Assembly (NCBI GenBank): GCA_963578105.1
Contig: CAUZBP010000006.1
Coordinates: 71,219-135,218, forward strand
Source: GCA-2718815 sp963578105
GTDB taxonomy: Bacteria; Planctomycetota; Planctomycetia; Pirellulales; Pirellulaceae
Reading direction: 5' to 3'
DNA: 64,000 nucleotides
Part shown: piece by piece, positions 8,417 through 18,152 of the stretch
Layout: each line of letters opens with the position of its first letter
Numbering within the stretch: the stretch's first letter is position 1
Translations under genes and position numbers: made by a program
The notes under the pieces: model-generated
The model's database searches: none
Seen by the model: only the letters and a program-made list of their open reading frames with translations
What the model was told of the DNA's origin: nothing

Positions 8417-8665
8417 TCAGGGCTGCCGACGGTCGTCCGTCTGGAGTTCTTTCTCGGCCTGGTACTTCTGCATGGCCGCTGCTTCACGGGCCAACATGAA
8501 TTCCGGACCGGGTGCGAAGTACTGAATGTCGTCGGCCAGGTAATAGGGACTCGGCAGTGTTTGGCCTGCAATATCGACTTGGCAGCCAGTAGCTGTCATG
8601 GACACCACCAGCAACAACCCACAGAGCCAGCGACTTGCGATGGGCGAAAGGCTATCTGGCTTCAT
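8417..8665 (-). CDS. Small planctomycete-type lipoprotein
   Basis: An 82-residue predicted lipoprotein. A hydrophobic signal (LCGLLLVVSMTATGC) ends in a lipobox-like TATGC, so Cys28 would be lipidated. The mature part carries GQTLPSPYYLADDIQYF followed by APGPEFMLAREAAAM and a charged, Gln-rich tail. I recognise this GQTLPSPYYL-DDIQYFAPGPEF pattern as recurring in small exported proteins of planctomycetes, but no function is known. It stands alone on the minus strand, with a 496-base gap before the divergent CHAT gene. Confidence 0.75.
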   Translation of the reverse strand: MKPDSLSPIASRWLCGLLLVVSMTATGCQVDIAGQTLPSPYYLADDIQYFAPGPEFMLAREAAAMQKYQAEKELQTDDRRQP

Positions 8666-9161
8666 CGATTCGAGCCTCCAAGTCTTGTGAGAAGAAAGCG
8701 GTCAGTTCCCTCCGGGATCTGGCCGGCGCAATCGTCACCACGGTTATCGTCCGAATCTTCTGCCTATCTTGCATGTTTTTTCAAAAGTCGTTGTGATCAC
8801 CGAGTGGCCGTCTTCCATCCTCCTCCGGGTGCTCAGAGAATGAATCACCTACGCAACCCGGCCGCGAGAAAACCGAAACGGGACAGCTAAAATCGCTCTA
8901 AATCCCGGTTTTAATTGGTCTTTGAACACGCCCGTTTCGTGGAGCCCCTGACAAGCCATTTCGTCATTCATCGTCGATCGCAGTGAGCAGCACCAACCGT
9001 GCGGTACCCAACAGACCAATTGGACAACGTACCTAACCTGTGGAAACGGGCTAAAATGTATTAAACAAAGAACTCGTTCTGCTAGCGGCAAGTCTTGGTC
9101 CTTACAAGTCCTGCTGTTGGCCGACTGAGACTAACTGTCAGGAACAGAGGGACTTCACCAC
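8666..9161. other. Divergent intergenic region
   Basis: Upstream region shared by the lipoprotein and the TPR-CHAT gene. A TAAAAT box occurs near 9052 without a clear -35. Frames in the region look random. Confidence 0.45.
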
Positions 9162-12100
9162 ATGTGTGACTTCCGCAGATCACCAGTTCAGTTCATCCTG
9201 CACGCTCGACGAACGCGACGCCTGATTTTCGCACTGTCGATCTTGCTTTCACTGTCAAACTCCTCGCTCGCACAGCTAGGAGGAACTCAAGCGGTTCCCG
9301 GACCTCGATACTATGCATCGTTTCCTGCATACTACGAAGGAGACTATGCAGATGCTTTGCGTATTTTCCGTGCCGCAGCGCGAACAGGCGTGGTTAGCAT
9401 CCAAGGTCGTTGGGTCGACGCCATCTGCTACCACACCATGGTTGGCGAATGTTACTATCACTTGGGAGACTTGGCAGCAGCGCTTGAGCAATACGATTCG
9501 GCCGTACGGGTGTTTCTCTCGCAACAGGGGTGGCTGTTACGTGTTAAATTCCCTCCTCAGATTTCGCCGTACGGTGTTCGCACCCCACGGATCACGTGGG
9601 GCAGTTCGAACCGCCGTTCCATCCTGGGAAAGATTCCCAGCAAAATGTTGAGTCTGCAGGGTCGTTTTGACAACGAACGGGTCGCACAACAGGGTGGTGT
9701 GATTGCACTACCTAAAATGGAGCCCCTGGGGGTACCCGAAATTCTCCGTTGCATGGCCTTGGCAACACGCCGCAGAACCGAGTTGATGGGACCCGCAAGT
9801 CGGTACGACAAAATGGCGGCTCAACTGGTTCAGGCATTGGAAGTACGGCCCGTCCAGGCGAATCACTGGTCCCAGGGTTGGATCGATGCATTGTTAGGGG
9901 TGGCCTATGCCGGCATCGGCAAGAATGATCGGGCACAAACACATTTGAGCAGAGCGATTGTCCTGGCCGGGCAATATGACCACATTTTGACGCCTACGGT
10001 CCTGTTGGAACTCGGAAAACTGGCTTTCGAACATCAGCAATACGAATCGGCCGCCAACTACTTTCTGGAAGCAACTTACATCGCTGAAGCTTTCGATCAA
10101 GCGGACGTCATGAGCGAAGCTTTTCACAAGGGGGTTCTTTGCTTCTTTGTCACGGAACAGAATGGTATCTATCCGCCCCTCTCCCCAGCTATCGCCTGGG
10201 CCAAGCGACGTGATTTCCACGCGCTGCAGGCTTCGCTGCTGATTCTTGCCGCCGAGAATTTTGTTCGCATCGGAGACACCCAGAGTGCTACAACTCTTCT
10301 GCGCGAAGCCACCAGAGTCGTCGCCCGACGTGACATGCGTGTGGGCCGCATCGCAGCGCGATTGCAATATCAACTGGCGGTCACTCAATTCGCCTCACAA
10401 AATAGTTCCAAAGGCAACGTCGCTCTGCAGGCAGCACTGAAACGTCAACAGCAATCCTCCTTAAGGATTTTTCGGATTGCTCTGATCGACAAATTTTTTC
10501 TGGCTGGGGCCGTTACGCCACGCGTCAGCGCTGACCTGTTTAAAAAGGTTTTACGCGAGCCGACCGTTGCGGACTGGAAACTGGATCCACTCGACACATT
10601 AACGCTATCCGTTTCACCGCCTAACTTCTCGGCCTGGACCCATTGGTACCAGATTGCCCAGGACAACAAACAACCCGATCAGGCCCTGGAAATCGCTGAC
10701 CGCATTCGAAGACGACGGTTCTATGCGTCTTTACCGTGGGGCGGTCGGTTGTTGGCCTTGCGCTGGGTATTAGAAGCGCCGGCAGAACGCCTGGGTGAAA
10801 AAGCTCAATTGCAACGTCAGGACCTGATGGTCAGACACCCTGATTACCAGCAGTTGTCGGAATTAGCCGCGCAGCAACGTGCGAAGATAAAGCAGACTGC
10901 ATTGGATCCGACCAGTGCCGAAGACGCGGCGAAATTAAAGAAGCAGTTCGAAGGCCTGGCTCGAACCAGTTCCAAGCAGGAGTTGATGTTGCGCAATTTG
11001 GCCGTGAGACGAGAACCATCCGAATTTGCCTTTCCCCCCCTGAAGTCAACAACGGCTATTCAACAAGGATTAAAAGATGGGCAGGTGGTGTTGGCATTTT
11101 TCTCTGTGGGAAATCAACTCGACGCCTATTCTATGTCCAAAGAAAAGTACACCCGGTGGACCATCAAATCCCCGCCCAAAGTTCGCAAACTGACAGCCAA
11201 TCTCTTGCGCCAGATGGGAAACTTCGACAAAAACGGTCAGTTGACGATCGATCAATTGAGTGATGAGAAGTGGAAGCAAACGGCCGCGAAACTTCTTAAA
11301 GTTCTCATTCCAGGTGTCTCAGCAAACGTCTGGGACGACTACAAAGAACTGATCATCGTGCCTGATGATTTTCTGTGGTACTTGCCGTTTGAAGCCCTGC
11401 AAGTCGAACAGGGAGATGAGTTGCGCTCCTTGATTTCCAAGGTACGTATCCGGTACGTCCCCACCCTTTCCCTGGTCCACCCCCTCGAGGGCGCGCCGCG
11501 ACCGGTCCGCAACTTCGCCGTGCTGTCGGGCAAGTTGGACGGTCGGGAGCAGGATGAACTCGGTGCTCAGGTTGCTGAAGAAATCATGACGGCCAGCCGC
11601 GGAGCCTTCCAAGTGGATCCCACAAATTCCATCCCCTCCCGCTACTCGGCTCCCTTCTGGGAACAACTGCTGATACTCAAGGACATCGACACCCAAAAAA
11701 AACTTCCCTATGACTGGGCACCGGTTCACATGGATCGAGTCAAATCGAACAACACCTTACGCAGTTGGTTCAAATTACCATGGGGAGCACCCGAACGGGT
11801 CATCATGCCCGGTTACCACACTGCCGCCGAAGACGCGTTCAAACGACAAAGAAGAGCGGACGGAAGCGAGGTATTCCTGGCGGTATGCGGAATGATGTCT
11901 ACGGGAACCAGAACCATACTCCTCAGCCGATGGCGCACGGGTGGACAGACGGCGTACGACCTAGTACGTGAATTCGTCCAGGAGTTACCCTTTACCAGTG
12001 CCTCCGACGCCTGGCAGAGAAGCGTCCAATTAACCATGCACAACGAAATCGACCCCTCCGTTGAGCCGCGAATTCGCTGGAAGCAAGGTCAGGAGTTGTT

Positions 12101-12197
12101 GTCAAGCCACTCTGCTTTTTTCTGGGCGGGTCCCATGCTGGTAGATACAGGGAGGGAGATCCCCGTTCAAAACGATCGACCTAACGGGGATCTGTGA
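9162..12197 (+). CDS. Exported TPR and CHAT domain protein
   Basis: A 1,011-residue protein with an N-terminal signal sequence (hydrophobic core about residues 20-36, ending SSLAQ). TPR-like helical repeats follow from about 50 to 450: one begins YYEGDYADALRIFRAAA, another ALLGVAYAGIGKNDRAQTHLSRAI. The C-terminal third is a CHAT domain, the caspase-like peptidase fold found in separase relatives and in Craspase-type proteases. It starts around IVPDDFLWYLPFEAL near residue 732. The segment with PGYHT (His886) and AVCGMMSTGTRTILLSRW (Cys909) would supply a His/Cys pair. This is the planctomycete subtype: the usual 'HLATHG' and 'LSACxTG' wording is absent, so catalysis is not assured. Export outside the cytoplasm distinguishes it from immune CHAT proteases. 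The gene is monocistronic, with a hairpin 28 bases after the stop. Confidence 0.82.
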   Translation: MCDFRRSPVQFILHARRTRRLIFALSILLSLSNSSLAQLGGTQAVPGPRYYASFPAYYEGDYADALRIFRAAARTGVVSIQGRWVDAICYHTMVGECYYHLGDLAAALEQYDSAVRVFLSQQGWLLRVKFPPQISPYGVRTPRITWGSSNRRSILGKIPSKMLSLQGRFDNERVAQQGGVIALPKMEPLGVPEILRCMALATRRRTELMGPASRYDKMAAQLVQALEVRPVQANHWSQGWIDALLGVAYAGIGKNDRAQTHLSRAIVLAGQYDHILTPTVLLELGKLAFEHQQYESAANYFLEATYIAEAFDQADVMSEAFHKGVLCFFVTEQNGIYPPLSPAIAWAKRRDFHALQASLLILAAENFVRIGDTQSATTLLREATRVVARRDMRVGRIAARLQYQLAVTQFASQNSSKGNVALQAALKRQQQSSLRIFRIALIDKFFLAGAVTPRVSADLFKKVLREPTVADWKLDPLDTLTLSVSPPNFSAWTHWYQIAQDNKQPDQALEIADRIRRRRFYASLPWGGRLLALRWVLEAPAERLGEKAQLQRQDLMVRHPDYQQLSELAAQQRAKIKQTALDPTSAEDAAKLKKQFEGLARTSSKQELMLRNLAVRREPSEFAFPPLKSTTAIQQGLKDGQVVLAFFSVGNQLDAYSMSKEKYTRWTIKSPPKVRKLTANLLRQMGNFDKNGQLTIDQLSDEKWKQTAAKLLKVLIPGVSANVWDDYKELIIVPDDFLWYLPFEALQVEQGDELRSLISKVRIRYVPTLSLVHPLEGAPRPVRNFAVLSGKLDGREQDELGAQVAEEIMTASRGAFQVDPTNSIPSRYSAPFWEQLLILKDIDTQKKLPYDWAPVHMDRVKSNNTLRSWFKLPWGAPERVIMPGYHTAAEDAFKRQRRADGSEVFLAVCGMMSTGTRTILLSRWRTGGQTAYDLVREFVQELPFTSASDAWQRSVQLTMHNEIDPSVEPRIRWKQGQELLSSHSAFFWAGPMLVDTGREIPVQNDRPNGDL

Positions 12198-12929
12198 CCG
12201 GTGAAACACATAGCGCCGAAAAAATGTGCGTGGGATTTTTAAAAAACCCCTGCGCCTCTTTTGAATCCCTGCCCGCAAACGGCTTAGTCGCAGGCACGGC
12301 CTCGGACAACATCGACGTCGCGTAAACCCAGCGTGTCCCGGCCAGCCAGACCACCCGGCCAAAGTCCTCATCGCCACTGTCAGACGGGCCACCGGGAATG
12401 GACCGCAAGCCTAGAAAAACCAGTTCCAATCATGGAGCGGGTTGATGAGGATTTGAGCCTCCATCCCCGGTCGCTGGCCCGTCTGCTCGTCAGCGTCTGA
12501 GGTGCCTGAACTTGTCTCGGCCCGGTGACAACGGCCTGGCAGAATCTGCAGTCACAGCAACCGCCTCAGCACAACCCTTTACGATGAAGTACCTTGCAGC
12601 ACACAGATCCCGATCACGCAAATTCACAATGGCTGCCAACCTCTGTTAAAACAACTGCACTTTCGCGCAATAAAACCTTGATTCGATCCTCGATCTTCGC
12701 AAAATTAGCGAAACCTGCCGCCGACGGTCGGGTTTCAACTCGTGGACAAAGAGCCTTTCTGGTGAAGCCTGACCGGTTGCAGAGGACCGTCCGGACTCTG
12801 TCGGAGTCGTGGTTCACTCGTTGGCCCTTGCCGTTACCGTCGGGGCGACAACTGGCGTCGCTTCGGTCGAAATCCACGACTGGAAATCGAAAAATATCCC
12901 TGGAAATACAATGATCTCTTCGGTCCGCC
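12198..12929. other. Long intergenic region
   Basis: About 730 bases with a terminator-like hairpin at its start. I could find no supported gene; frames on the minus strand here are short and without family resemblance. Confidence 0.45.
12226..12255 (+). terminator. Hairpin after the CHAT gene
   Basis: An imperfect 15-base inverted repeat whose arms meet at 12240/12241: GTGCGTGGGATTTTT and AAAAAACCCCTGCGC. It includes GGG/CCC and GCG/CGC pairing with a few mismatches. It begins 28 bases after the stop codon. No long T-run follows the second arm, so termination is likely but not certain. Confidence 0.45.
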
Positions 12930-14798
12930 ATGCTTGGTTGCAACAAAGCAGCAAAGGCTGGCAAGAGCGCGGGAGAGAAGGTTGGCACAATGTCCCCACT
13001 GGAACACCTTTCAGTCGTGTCACACAATTCCTTGGCACCACAATTCGCATTACAACATCGCTGGCCCCAGGCCTTGGCCCTCAGGGTTTTTAAAACGCCT
13101 CAGATCATCGGAAAAAACAGCTGCTGGAACCCTGCACGACAGCCGAGGAGACTGGTCTTCTCGCAAAAGGTTTTGAAAACGGCTCCGTTCACCTTGTTGC
13201 TGCTGGCATGCAGTATTTCAAGCCAGCTGCAAGGTGCCACGCCATCATTCCGGGAGACAGCCGTTCAAGTCGACCAGTTGCTCATGCAGGAATTGTTCAA
13301 AGATGTTTCTCCGGGCGAGTTGGCCGACACCACGGACGATCAGACTTTCTTGCGGCGGGTCTGGTTAGACCTGGCCGGTCAGCTTCCGCCAGCCGAACAA
13401 GTGATCCTGTTCGTTCTGGACAAAGATCCGGCAAAGCGGCAGCAGTTGGTCGACAACTTGCTTTCCGATCAACGTTTCGGAAACAATTGGGCGAGTTACT
13501 GGCGTGACGTCATTCTGTATCGTCGAACTGAGGAACGAGCAATCCTCTCTGCTCAGGCGTTGACCGACTACCTCAGCGAACACTTGAATGCGAACACCCC
13601 CTGGGACCAGGTCGCCAGCGAATTTGTCACAGCGACCGGCAATGTCCGAGAGAACGGAAATGCCGCCGTCATCATGGCCCAGGGAGGACAACCGGAAGAG
13701 ACCGCCGCCGAGCTGACTCGAATTTTCATGGGTATTCAAATCCAGTGCGCTCAGTGTCATGACCATCCTTACGATTCCTGGAAACGCGAACAATTTCATG
13801 AATTGGCAGCTTTTTTTCCACGTGTAGCAGTCCGGCCCGATCGATCTGCAATGCAGCGAACGTTTATCGTCGTGGCCAACGATCGCCCAGCACGCAGAAA
13901 GAGAAAACAAAACAACAACAACCGCAGGAGGGGAACACCCGAGCATCATATGCCGGATCTGGATAATCCGTCCGCAGCTGGCACCCTGATGGTACCGGCC
14001 CTGTTTACGACCGGACAACGACTGGCACTCGATGTCAAGGATTCCGAGCGCCGGGCCGCCTTGGCTGCCTGGATGACCTCCCCCGACAATGCGTGGTTTT
14101 CCAAAGCCCTGGTTAACCGCTTGTGGTCCGAAATGGTGGGCGAAGGGTTTCGCGAACCGATCGATGACCTGGGACCTGACCGAGAAACAAGAGCACCTCA
14201 AACTTTTGAATTTCTCGCACAGGCATTTACCCAGAGCGGATACGACATCAAATGGTTGTTCAAAACGATTTCCGCAACCCAGGCCTATCAGCGCCAGAGT
14301 CGGTCACGACAAAACGCCGCGGAAATTCCATTTGCAGCAAACCGTCCGCGACGATTGCGCGCCGACACTTTATTCAACACCCTACTAACCGTTCTGGATG
14401 CCAAGGAGCAGGACCTCGGAGGCCGACGAAACTCTGCCGGGAGAAGTAGGGGTCGCAACGGACCGCGGGCAGTCTTCAACAAGTTATTTGAATACGACCC
14501 AAGCGAACCGCAAGTCAGTATAACGGGTTCGATTCCGCAAGCGTTGGCTCTCATGAACTCATCCGCAATTCATCGTTCAGCCCGCAGCGGGCGTGGTCTG
14601 GGATCCTTACTTCAAAACATTCCCGACAATCAGGACTTGCTGACGGAACTTTACTTGAAATGTTTGGCCCGTGAGCCAAACCCACATGAACAAACCACTT
14701 GCCTGTTGCATGTCAAACAGACACAAAATCGGTTGCAGGCCTTTGAAGACATTTTGTGGGCACTGATCAACTCCGCGGAGTTTCAGTACCGTACGTGA
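12930..14798 (+). CDS. DUF1549/DUF1553 (PSCyt2-PSD1) protein
   Basis: A planctomycete DUF1549 plus DUF1553 protein, predicted to be exported. The DUF1549 half begins near VQVDQLLMQELFKD and contains TFLRRVWLDLAGQLPP and FGNNWASYWRDV. A single heme-type CAQCH motif lies near residue 273, followed by HPYDSWKREQFHELAAFF, and then DUF1553 with WFSKALVNRLWSEMVGEGF. Function of these abundant families is unknown; covalent heme attachment is inferred from the CxxCH. A signal-like hydrophobic stretch (TLLLLACSISSQLQG) lies only at about residue 80, so the true start may be a later non-ATG codon; 12930 is the longest ATG start. An Arg/Asn-rich insert (KRKQNNNNRRRG) follows the heme region. It pairs with the DUF1501 gene downstream. 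Confidence 0.86.
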   Translation: MLGCNKAAKAGKSAGEKVGTMSPLEHLSVVSHNSLAPQFALQHRWPQALALRVFKTPQIIGKNSCWNPARQPRRLVFSQKVLKTAPFTLLLLACSISSQLQGATPSFRETAVQVDQLLMQELFKDVSPGELADTTDDQTFLRRVWLDLAGQLPPAEQVILFVLDKDPAKRQQLVDNLLSDQRFGNNWASYWRDVILYRRTEERAILSAQALTDYLSEHLNANTPWDQVASEFVTATGNVRENGNAAVIMAQGGQPEETAAELTRIFMGIQIQCAQCHDHPYDSWKREQFHELAAFFPRVAVRPDRSAMQRTFIVVANDRPARRKRKQNNNNRRRGTPEHHMPDLDNPSAAGTLMVPALFTTGQRLALDVKDSERRAALAAWMTSPDNAWFSKALVNRLWSEMVGEGFREPIDDLGPDRETRAPQTFEFLAQAFTQSGYDIKWLFKTISATQAYQRQSRSRQNAAEIPFAANRPRRLRADTLFNTLLTVLDAKEQDLGGRRNSAGRSRGRNGPRAVFNKLFEYDPSEPQVSITGSIPQALALMNSSAIHRSARSGRGLGSLLQNIPDNQDLLTELYLKCLAREPNPHEQTTCLLHVKQTQNRLQAFEDILWALINSAEFQYRT

Positions 14799-14991
14799 CA
14801 CCGCTGGAAGAACAGGCGGACTTTTCAGAACGTGATTTGCAAACAACTCGTAAACCATCATATCCCAATGCGGTGTTCCTTGCTTATCCGTCGTTAGATG
14901 CCAGTCAGTCGCTCGATATGTGTCGTCGAATCCAACCGTAATCACAAAGGGCGTGTTCATTTCCGGAAACTCTTGTGGAGATACCCCCCCG

Positions 14992-16293
14992 ATGCCGACC
15001 GAAATTCACCATCTGGTTGATTTGAGTCTCCAACGTCACCAAGTCTCTCGACGACGTGATTTTTTTCGCGCCGTTTCAGCGTCTGCAATCGCAGCAGGGT
15101 CGCTCAGTTGGTGCGACCGCATGACAGTCGAAGCAGCTCGCCTGCGACAACAGGGACGGGCCTGCATTCTGTTGTGGATGAGGGGCGGACCAAGTCAGTT
15201 TGAAACCTTCAGCCCTCAACCGGACCACCCACACGGCGGGGAAACCCGTGCCATTTCAACCTCAGTCCCCGGAATCCAGATTGCTGAACACCTTCCGGAA
15301 ACCGCCCGCAGGATGCAGGACATCTGTCTGATCAGATCCATGACGAGCAAAGAGGGTAGCCACCAGCGGGCCAGTTATCTGTTGCACACCGGATATATTC
15401 CAACGGCCAGCGTACGGAACCCCACGCTGGGTTCCCTGGTTTCCGAACGAATCGGAGACACCGATAGCGACTTGCCCAGCTTTGTGCGAATTGGTGCCCG
15501 CGGTCGAGGAACCACGGGTGGGGGATTTCTGGGAATCGAATACGATCCCCTGGTGCTGAATGATCCGCAACGAGAACCTGATAACACAACACTATTGACC
15601 GGAAAATCTCAGTATCAAAAACGTTTACGACTGCTGAAGCGGTTAGAGGAACAACACGACCTGGAAAGCATCAAACAGCAGGTGTCCGACCATCAAGGGC
15701 TGTATGAACGTGCTTCACGCCTGGTGCTCAGCCCTCAAATGAAATCCTTCGACATCTCGCAGGAACCTGAACGAGTTCGTAAAGCTTATGGCGATTCCAA
15801 ATTTTCCAGCGGGTGCCTACTCGCCCGCCGATTGATCGAATCGGGTGTCACATTTGTCGAGGTGGACCACGGAAATTGGGACACCCATGAGAACAACTTT
15901 GAACGCAGCCGAGAACTCTGCGACGAAATGGACCGGGCCTACTCGGTGTTGCTAGACGATCTGAAACAACGTGGACTGCTGGATCAAACCCTGGTCATCT
16001 GGATGGGAGAATTTGGACGCTCGCCGCGCATCAATGCACGTGCCGGACGTGACCATTTCCCCAAAGCATTCAATGTGGCCCTGGCGGGCGCTGGAGTACA
16101 GGGAGGTCAAGTGATTGGCAAAACAGACGCGGGTGGTGAAGAGGTATCTGATCATCCTCTTTCCATATCCGACCTGTTCAGAACGTTTTGCCACGCATTG
16201 AAAATCGATCCGGAACACGAACACATGAGCCCCATCGGGAGACCCATCAAAATCGTGGAACAAGGAGAGGTCGTCCCGGAAATCTTTGGTTGA
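14992..16293 (+). CDS. DUF1501 family protein
   Basis: A 433-residue DUF1501 protein, a sulfatase/alkaline-phosphatase-fold relative that in planctomycetes almost always accompanies DUF1549/DUF1553 genes. The N-terminus has SRRRDFFRAVSASAIAAG, a twin-arginine export signal. Family landmarks are CILLWMRGGPSQFETF, GSHQRASYLLHTGY, VDHGNWDTHENNF and VIWMGEFGRSPRI followed by GRDHFPKAF. The ATG at 14992 is preceded by GGAG and gives a normal twin-arginine leader; a frame open from 14920 would add 24 residues that do not fit. The upstream DUF1549/DUF1553 gene ends 193 bases earlier. Activity is uncharacterised. Confidence 0.88.
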   Translation: MPTEIHHLVDLSLQRHQVSRRRDFFRAVSASAIAAGSLSWCDRMTVEAARLRQQGRACILLWMRGGPSQFETFSPQPDHPHGGETRAISTSVPGIQIAEHLPETARRMQDICLIRSMTSKEGSHQRASYLLHTGYIPTASVRNPTLGSLVSERIGDTDSDLPSFVRIGARGRGTTGGGFLGIEYDPLVLNDPQREPDNTTLLTGKSQYQKRLRLLKRLEEQHDLESIKQQVSDHQGLYERASRLVLSPQMKSFDISQEPERVRKAYGDSKFSSGCLLARRLIESGVTFVEVDHGNWDTHENNFERSRELCDEMDRAYSVLLDDLKQRGLLDQTLVIWMGEFGRSPRINARAGRDHFPKAFNVALAGAGVQGGQVIGKTDAGGEEVSDHPLSISDLFRTFCHALKIDPEHEHMSPIGRPIKIVEQGEVVPEIFG

Positions 16294-16854
16294 TGTGCTG
16301 GTGTGTGGATCGTCCCGACCACAACTGTTGTCGACAACAATCCAGCAAACGGAGGTAGTTGGTTTCCTAGTTGTTGCAGCATGTCTGAAGAACCTGCCCC
16401 TGACAGAGCGTACGACCGGGATTCGAACTGAAACCAGGCACGTGTCCTCAGAAACTCATCCGTGATCCGGATGACCGGGGCCCCACCAACCAGCCTCGCT
16501 GACATCAGCACCAAAACCGTAGGGCGCAGGTGTCTGCTGAATGTTGTCTGGCCCTCTCGTCGGACCGGATCAGCTTCTCCACAACCGCGAGGCACCTTCG
16601 GCGGGCTGAAAAGGTCAAGACATCCATTCCCGAAAAACTCACCTTGGGAGGCATCGGAACAAAGTGTTTCTCTAGTCCTTACGCATTAGTCATAAGGCAT
16701 TTACGCTGAACAACAACCACAACCGCTGCCCGCCAGTCTTCGGAGTTGGACGGTTGTTTTTCAGTGTCTCTTGGAAGACAATGGAATTAGTCGATGGTCA
16801 GCCATCGACCTCACCACTCCCTTAACTCCATCAAGAAACGAACAGGAGATTCTT
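16294..16854. other. Intergenic region with a terminator-like hairpin
   Basis: Separates DUF1501 from the LRR gene. Apart from the hairpin at 16720-16761, I see no feature. A stretch near 16400-16440 resembles a tRNA T-loop by chance only (see the rejected list). Confidence 0.5.
16720..16761 (+). terminator. Hairpin with UUCG-type loop and T-run
   Basis: CAACCG (16720-16725) pairs with CGGTTG (16751-16756). An inner imperfect stem closes on a TTCG loop, and five T residues follow (16757-16761). It has the layout of an intrinsic terminator for the DUF1501 transcript, although it lies over 400 bases past that stop and about 95 bases before the LRR start. Confidence 0.45.
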
Positions 16855-17760
16855 GTGTCTCGCACCGTCACCGTTTGCTTGCTTGCCGTTGCCATTTTGG
16901 TCTTCTCCGGCCTTTCCGACTCCACCTCGCGACTTCTTTTTGGTCAAGAAACGGAGTCGCCAAAAGAAGCGCCAAAACCCAGCAACGATGCTGAAAACGT
17001 CACGATACCTGATAAAAATCTAGAAACGGTCTTGCGCGAGATTCTTAAAAAGAAGCAAATCGAAAAGGAGCAGATTACCGAGGAGGATTTACGCCAGATT
17101 TACTTCTTGGAAGCAGATGACAAAAACATCGAAGATCTCACTGGACTGAAACACTGTACAAATCTGGCCCTGGTACGTCTGGCAAAAAATGAGATTCAAA
17201 ATATCGAACCGCTCTCTCACTGTCTCAACATTCAGTCGCTCGACCTGCACGACAACCGTATCGAAGACATTGCTCCACTGGGCAAGCTGACGAAACTTCA
17301 GTATTTGCAATTGGAACACAACAAAATAGAAAACATCGAGGCCGTTAAAGAACTGAAGGCCATGAATTCGCTCTACCTGTCGGACAACCGTGTGAGCGAT
17401 GTTTCAGCCGTGTCCGGTTTGTCCAAGATCTGGTCCCTGTATCTGGCCGACAACAAGGTGGAAAACATTTCTCCGATCGCCAATCTGCAGGGCCTGTCCA
17501 ACCTTGATCTGGAAGGTAATGCGGTCAAGGACGTTTCTCCGCTCGAAGGATTGACCGAATTGAGCTGGACATTCCTTAACCGTAACCAGGTCGAAGACAT
17601 CGGTCCCCTCGTGCGTATGGCCGACAAGGACAACTCGGGCGACAAACGCTTCGCCCCCTACTGGAATCTATATCTGGGTGAAAATCCATTGAATGAAGAA
17701 TCGCAGTCGCAACATCTTGCCGAACTCAAAAAAATCGGTGTGCGTCTGAACATGGATTAA
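16855..17760 (+). CDS. Exported leucine-rich-repeat protein (internalin/SDS22-like)
   Basis: A 301-residue protein with an N-terminal hydrophobic signal (VTVCLLAVAILVFSGL), then about eight SDS22/internalin-type LRRs of 21-22 residues. Each fits the pattern LxxLxLxxNxIxDIxPL, for example LQYLQLEHNKIENIEAV and LSNLDLEGNAVKDVSPL. A pre-LRR alpha segment (IPDKNLETVLREILKKK) resembles the usual N-cap. Such repeats form a protein-binding arc; the partner is unknown. The start is placed at GTG 16855, which has AGGAG six bases upstream and gives a clean signal peptide; the longer reading from 16771 adds 28 residues without support. Confidence 0.85.
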   Translation: MSRTVTVCLLAVAILVFSGLSDSTSRLLFGQETESPKEAPKPSNDAENVTIPDKNLETVLREILKKKQIEKEQITEEDLRQIYFLEADDKNIEDLTGLKHCTNLALVRLAKNEIQNIEPLSHCLNIQSLDLHDNRIEDIAPLGKLTKLQYLQLEHNKIENIEAVKELKAMNSLYLSDNRVSDVSAVSGLSKIWSLYLADNKVENISPIANLQGLSNLDLEGNAVKDVSPLEGLTELSWTFLNRNQVEDIGPLVRMADKDNSGDKRFAPYWNLYLGENPLNEESQSQHLAELKKIGVRLNMD

Positions 17761-18152
17761 TCCTTCGGTTTTCGTCGTCGCAGAAGGTGTCCCGGTAGGT
17801 TCCACGTGATCCATCAATGGGGTGTGGCATGAAGGCCTTATGGGCCTTCTCGCACCGTGTGAAATCCCGACCGTGGCCGGGCAACTCCTGCAACATTGGC
17901 CTCCAACGGTTACTCCTTCGGTCGCTGCGCGAAACAAGTAGGCCTCAGCATTCTCGCGGAACTTCGAACAAGATACGCACCGCTCCGTGCTAGCTGAACA
18001 ATCGCGCCAGGACCGATTTCGCTAGCAACCAATTGTCGACGGGGCTCGTCGGGTTCTCTGTTGCAGCGGCCAGTCGCCACAGACTAGAATTCCACCGCTG
18101 AAAGATTCGCCTGGTCGTTCACAAAACGAGTCAACTATTTAGGGTCAATCCA
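17761..18152. other. Intergenic region before the deoxysugar cluster
   Basis: Contains a short GC-rich hairpin (listed separately) and presumably the promoter of the rfbF operon. No promoter motif is clear enough to call. Confidence 0.45.
17831..17849. terminator. Short GC-rich hairpin after LRR gene
   Basis: GAAGGCC (17831-17837) pairs perfectly with GGCCTTC (17843-17849) across a 5-base loop, 70 bases after the LRR stop. No T-run follows, so it may be a factor-assisted terminator or chance. Confidence 0.3.

Noticed and set aside
12181..12429. A minus-strand frame after the CHAT gene
   Set aside because: It has only a TTG start, overlaps the terminator-like hairpin, and shows no family resemblance.
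13365..14201. A 278-codon open frame on the minus strand opposite DUF1549/DUF1553
   Set aside because: It lies fully opposite a strongly supported gene with known family motifs and has no motif of its own.
16395..16440. A tRNA T-loop-like sequence (GTTCGAATC on the minus strand)
   Set aside because: The bases flanking the loop cannot form the 5-bp T-stem, and no matching acceptor or anticodon arm is found.
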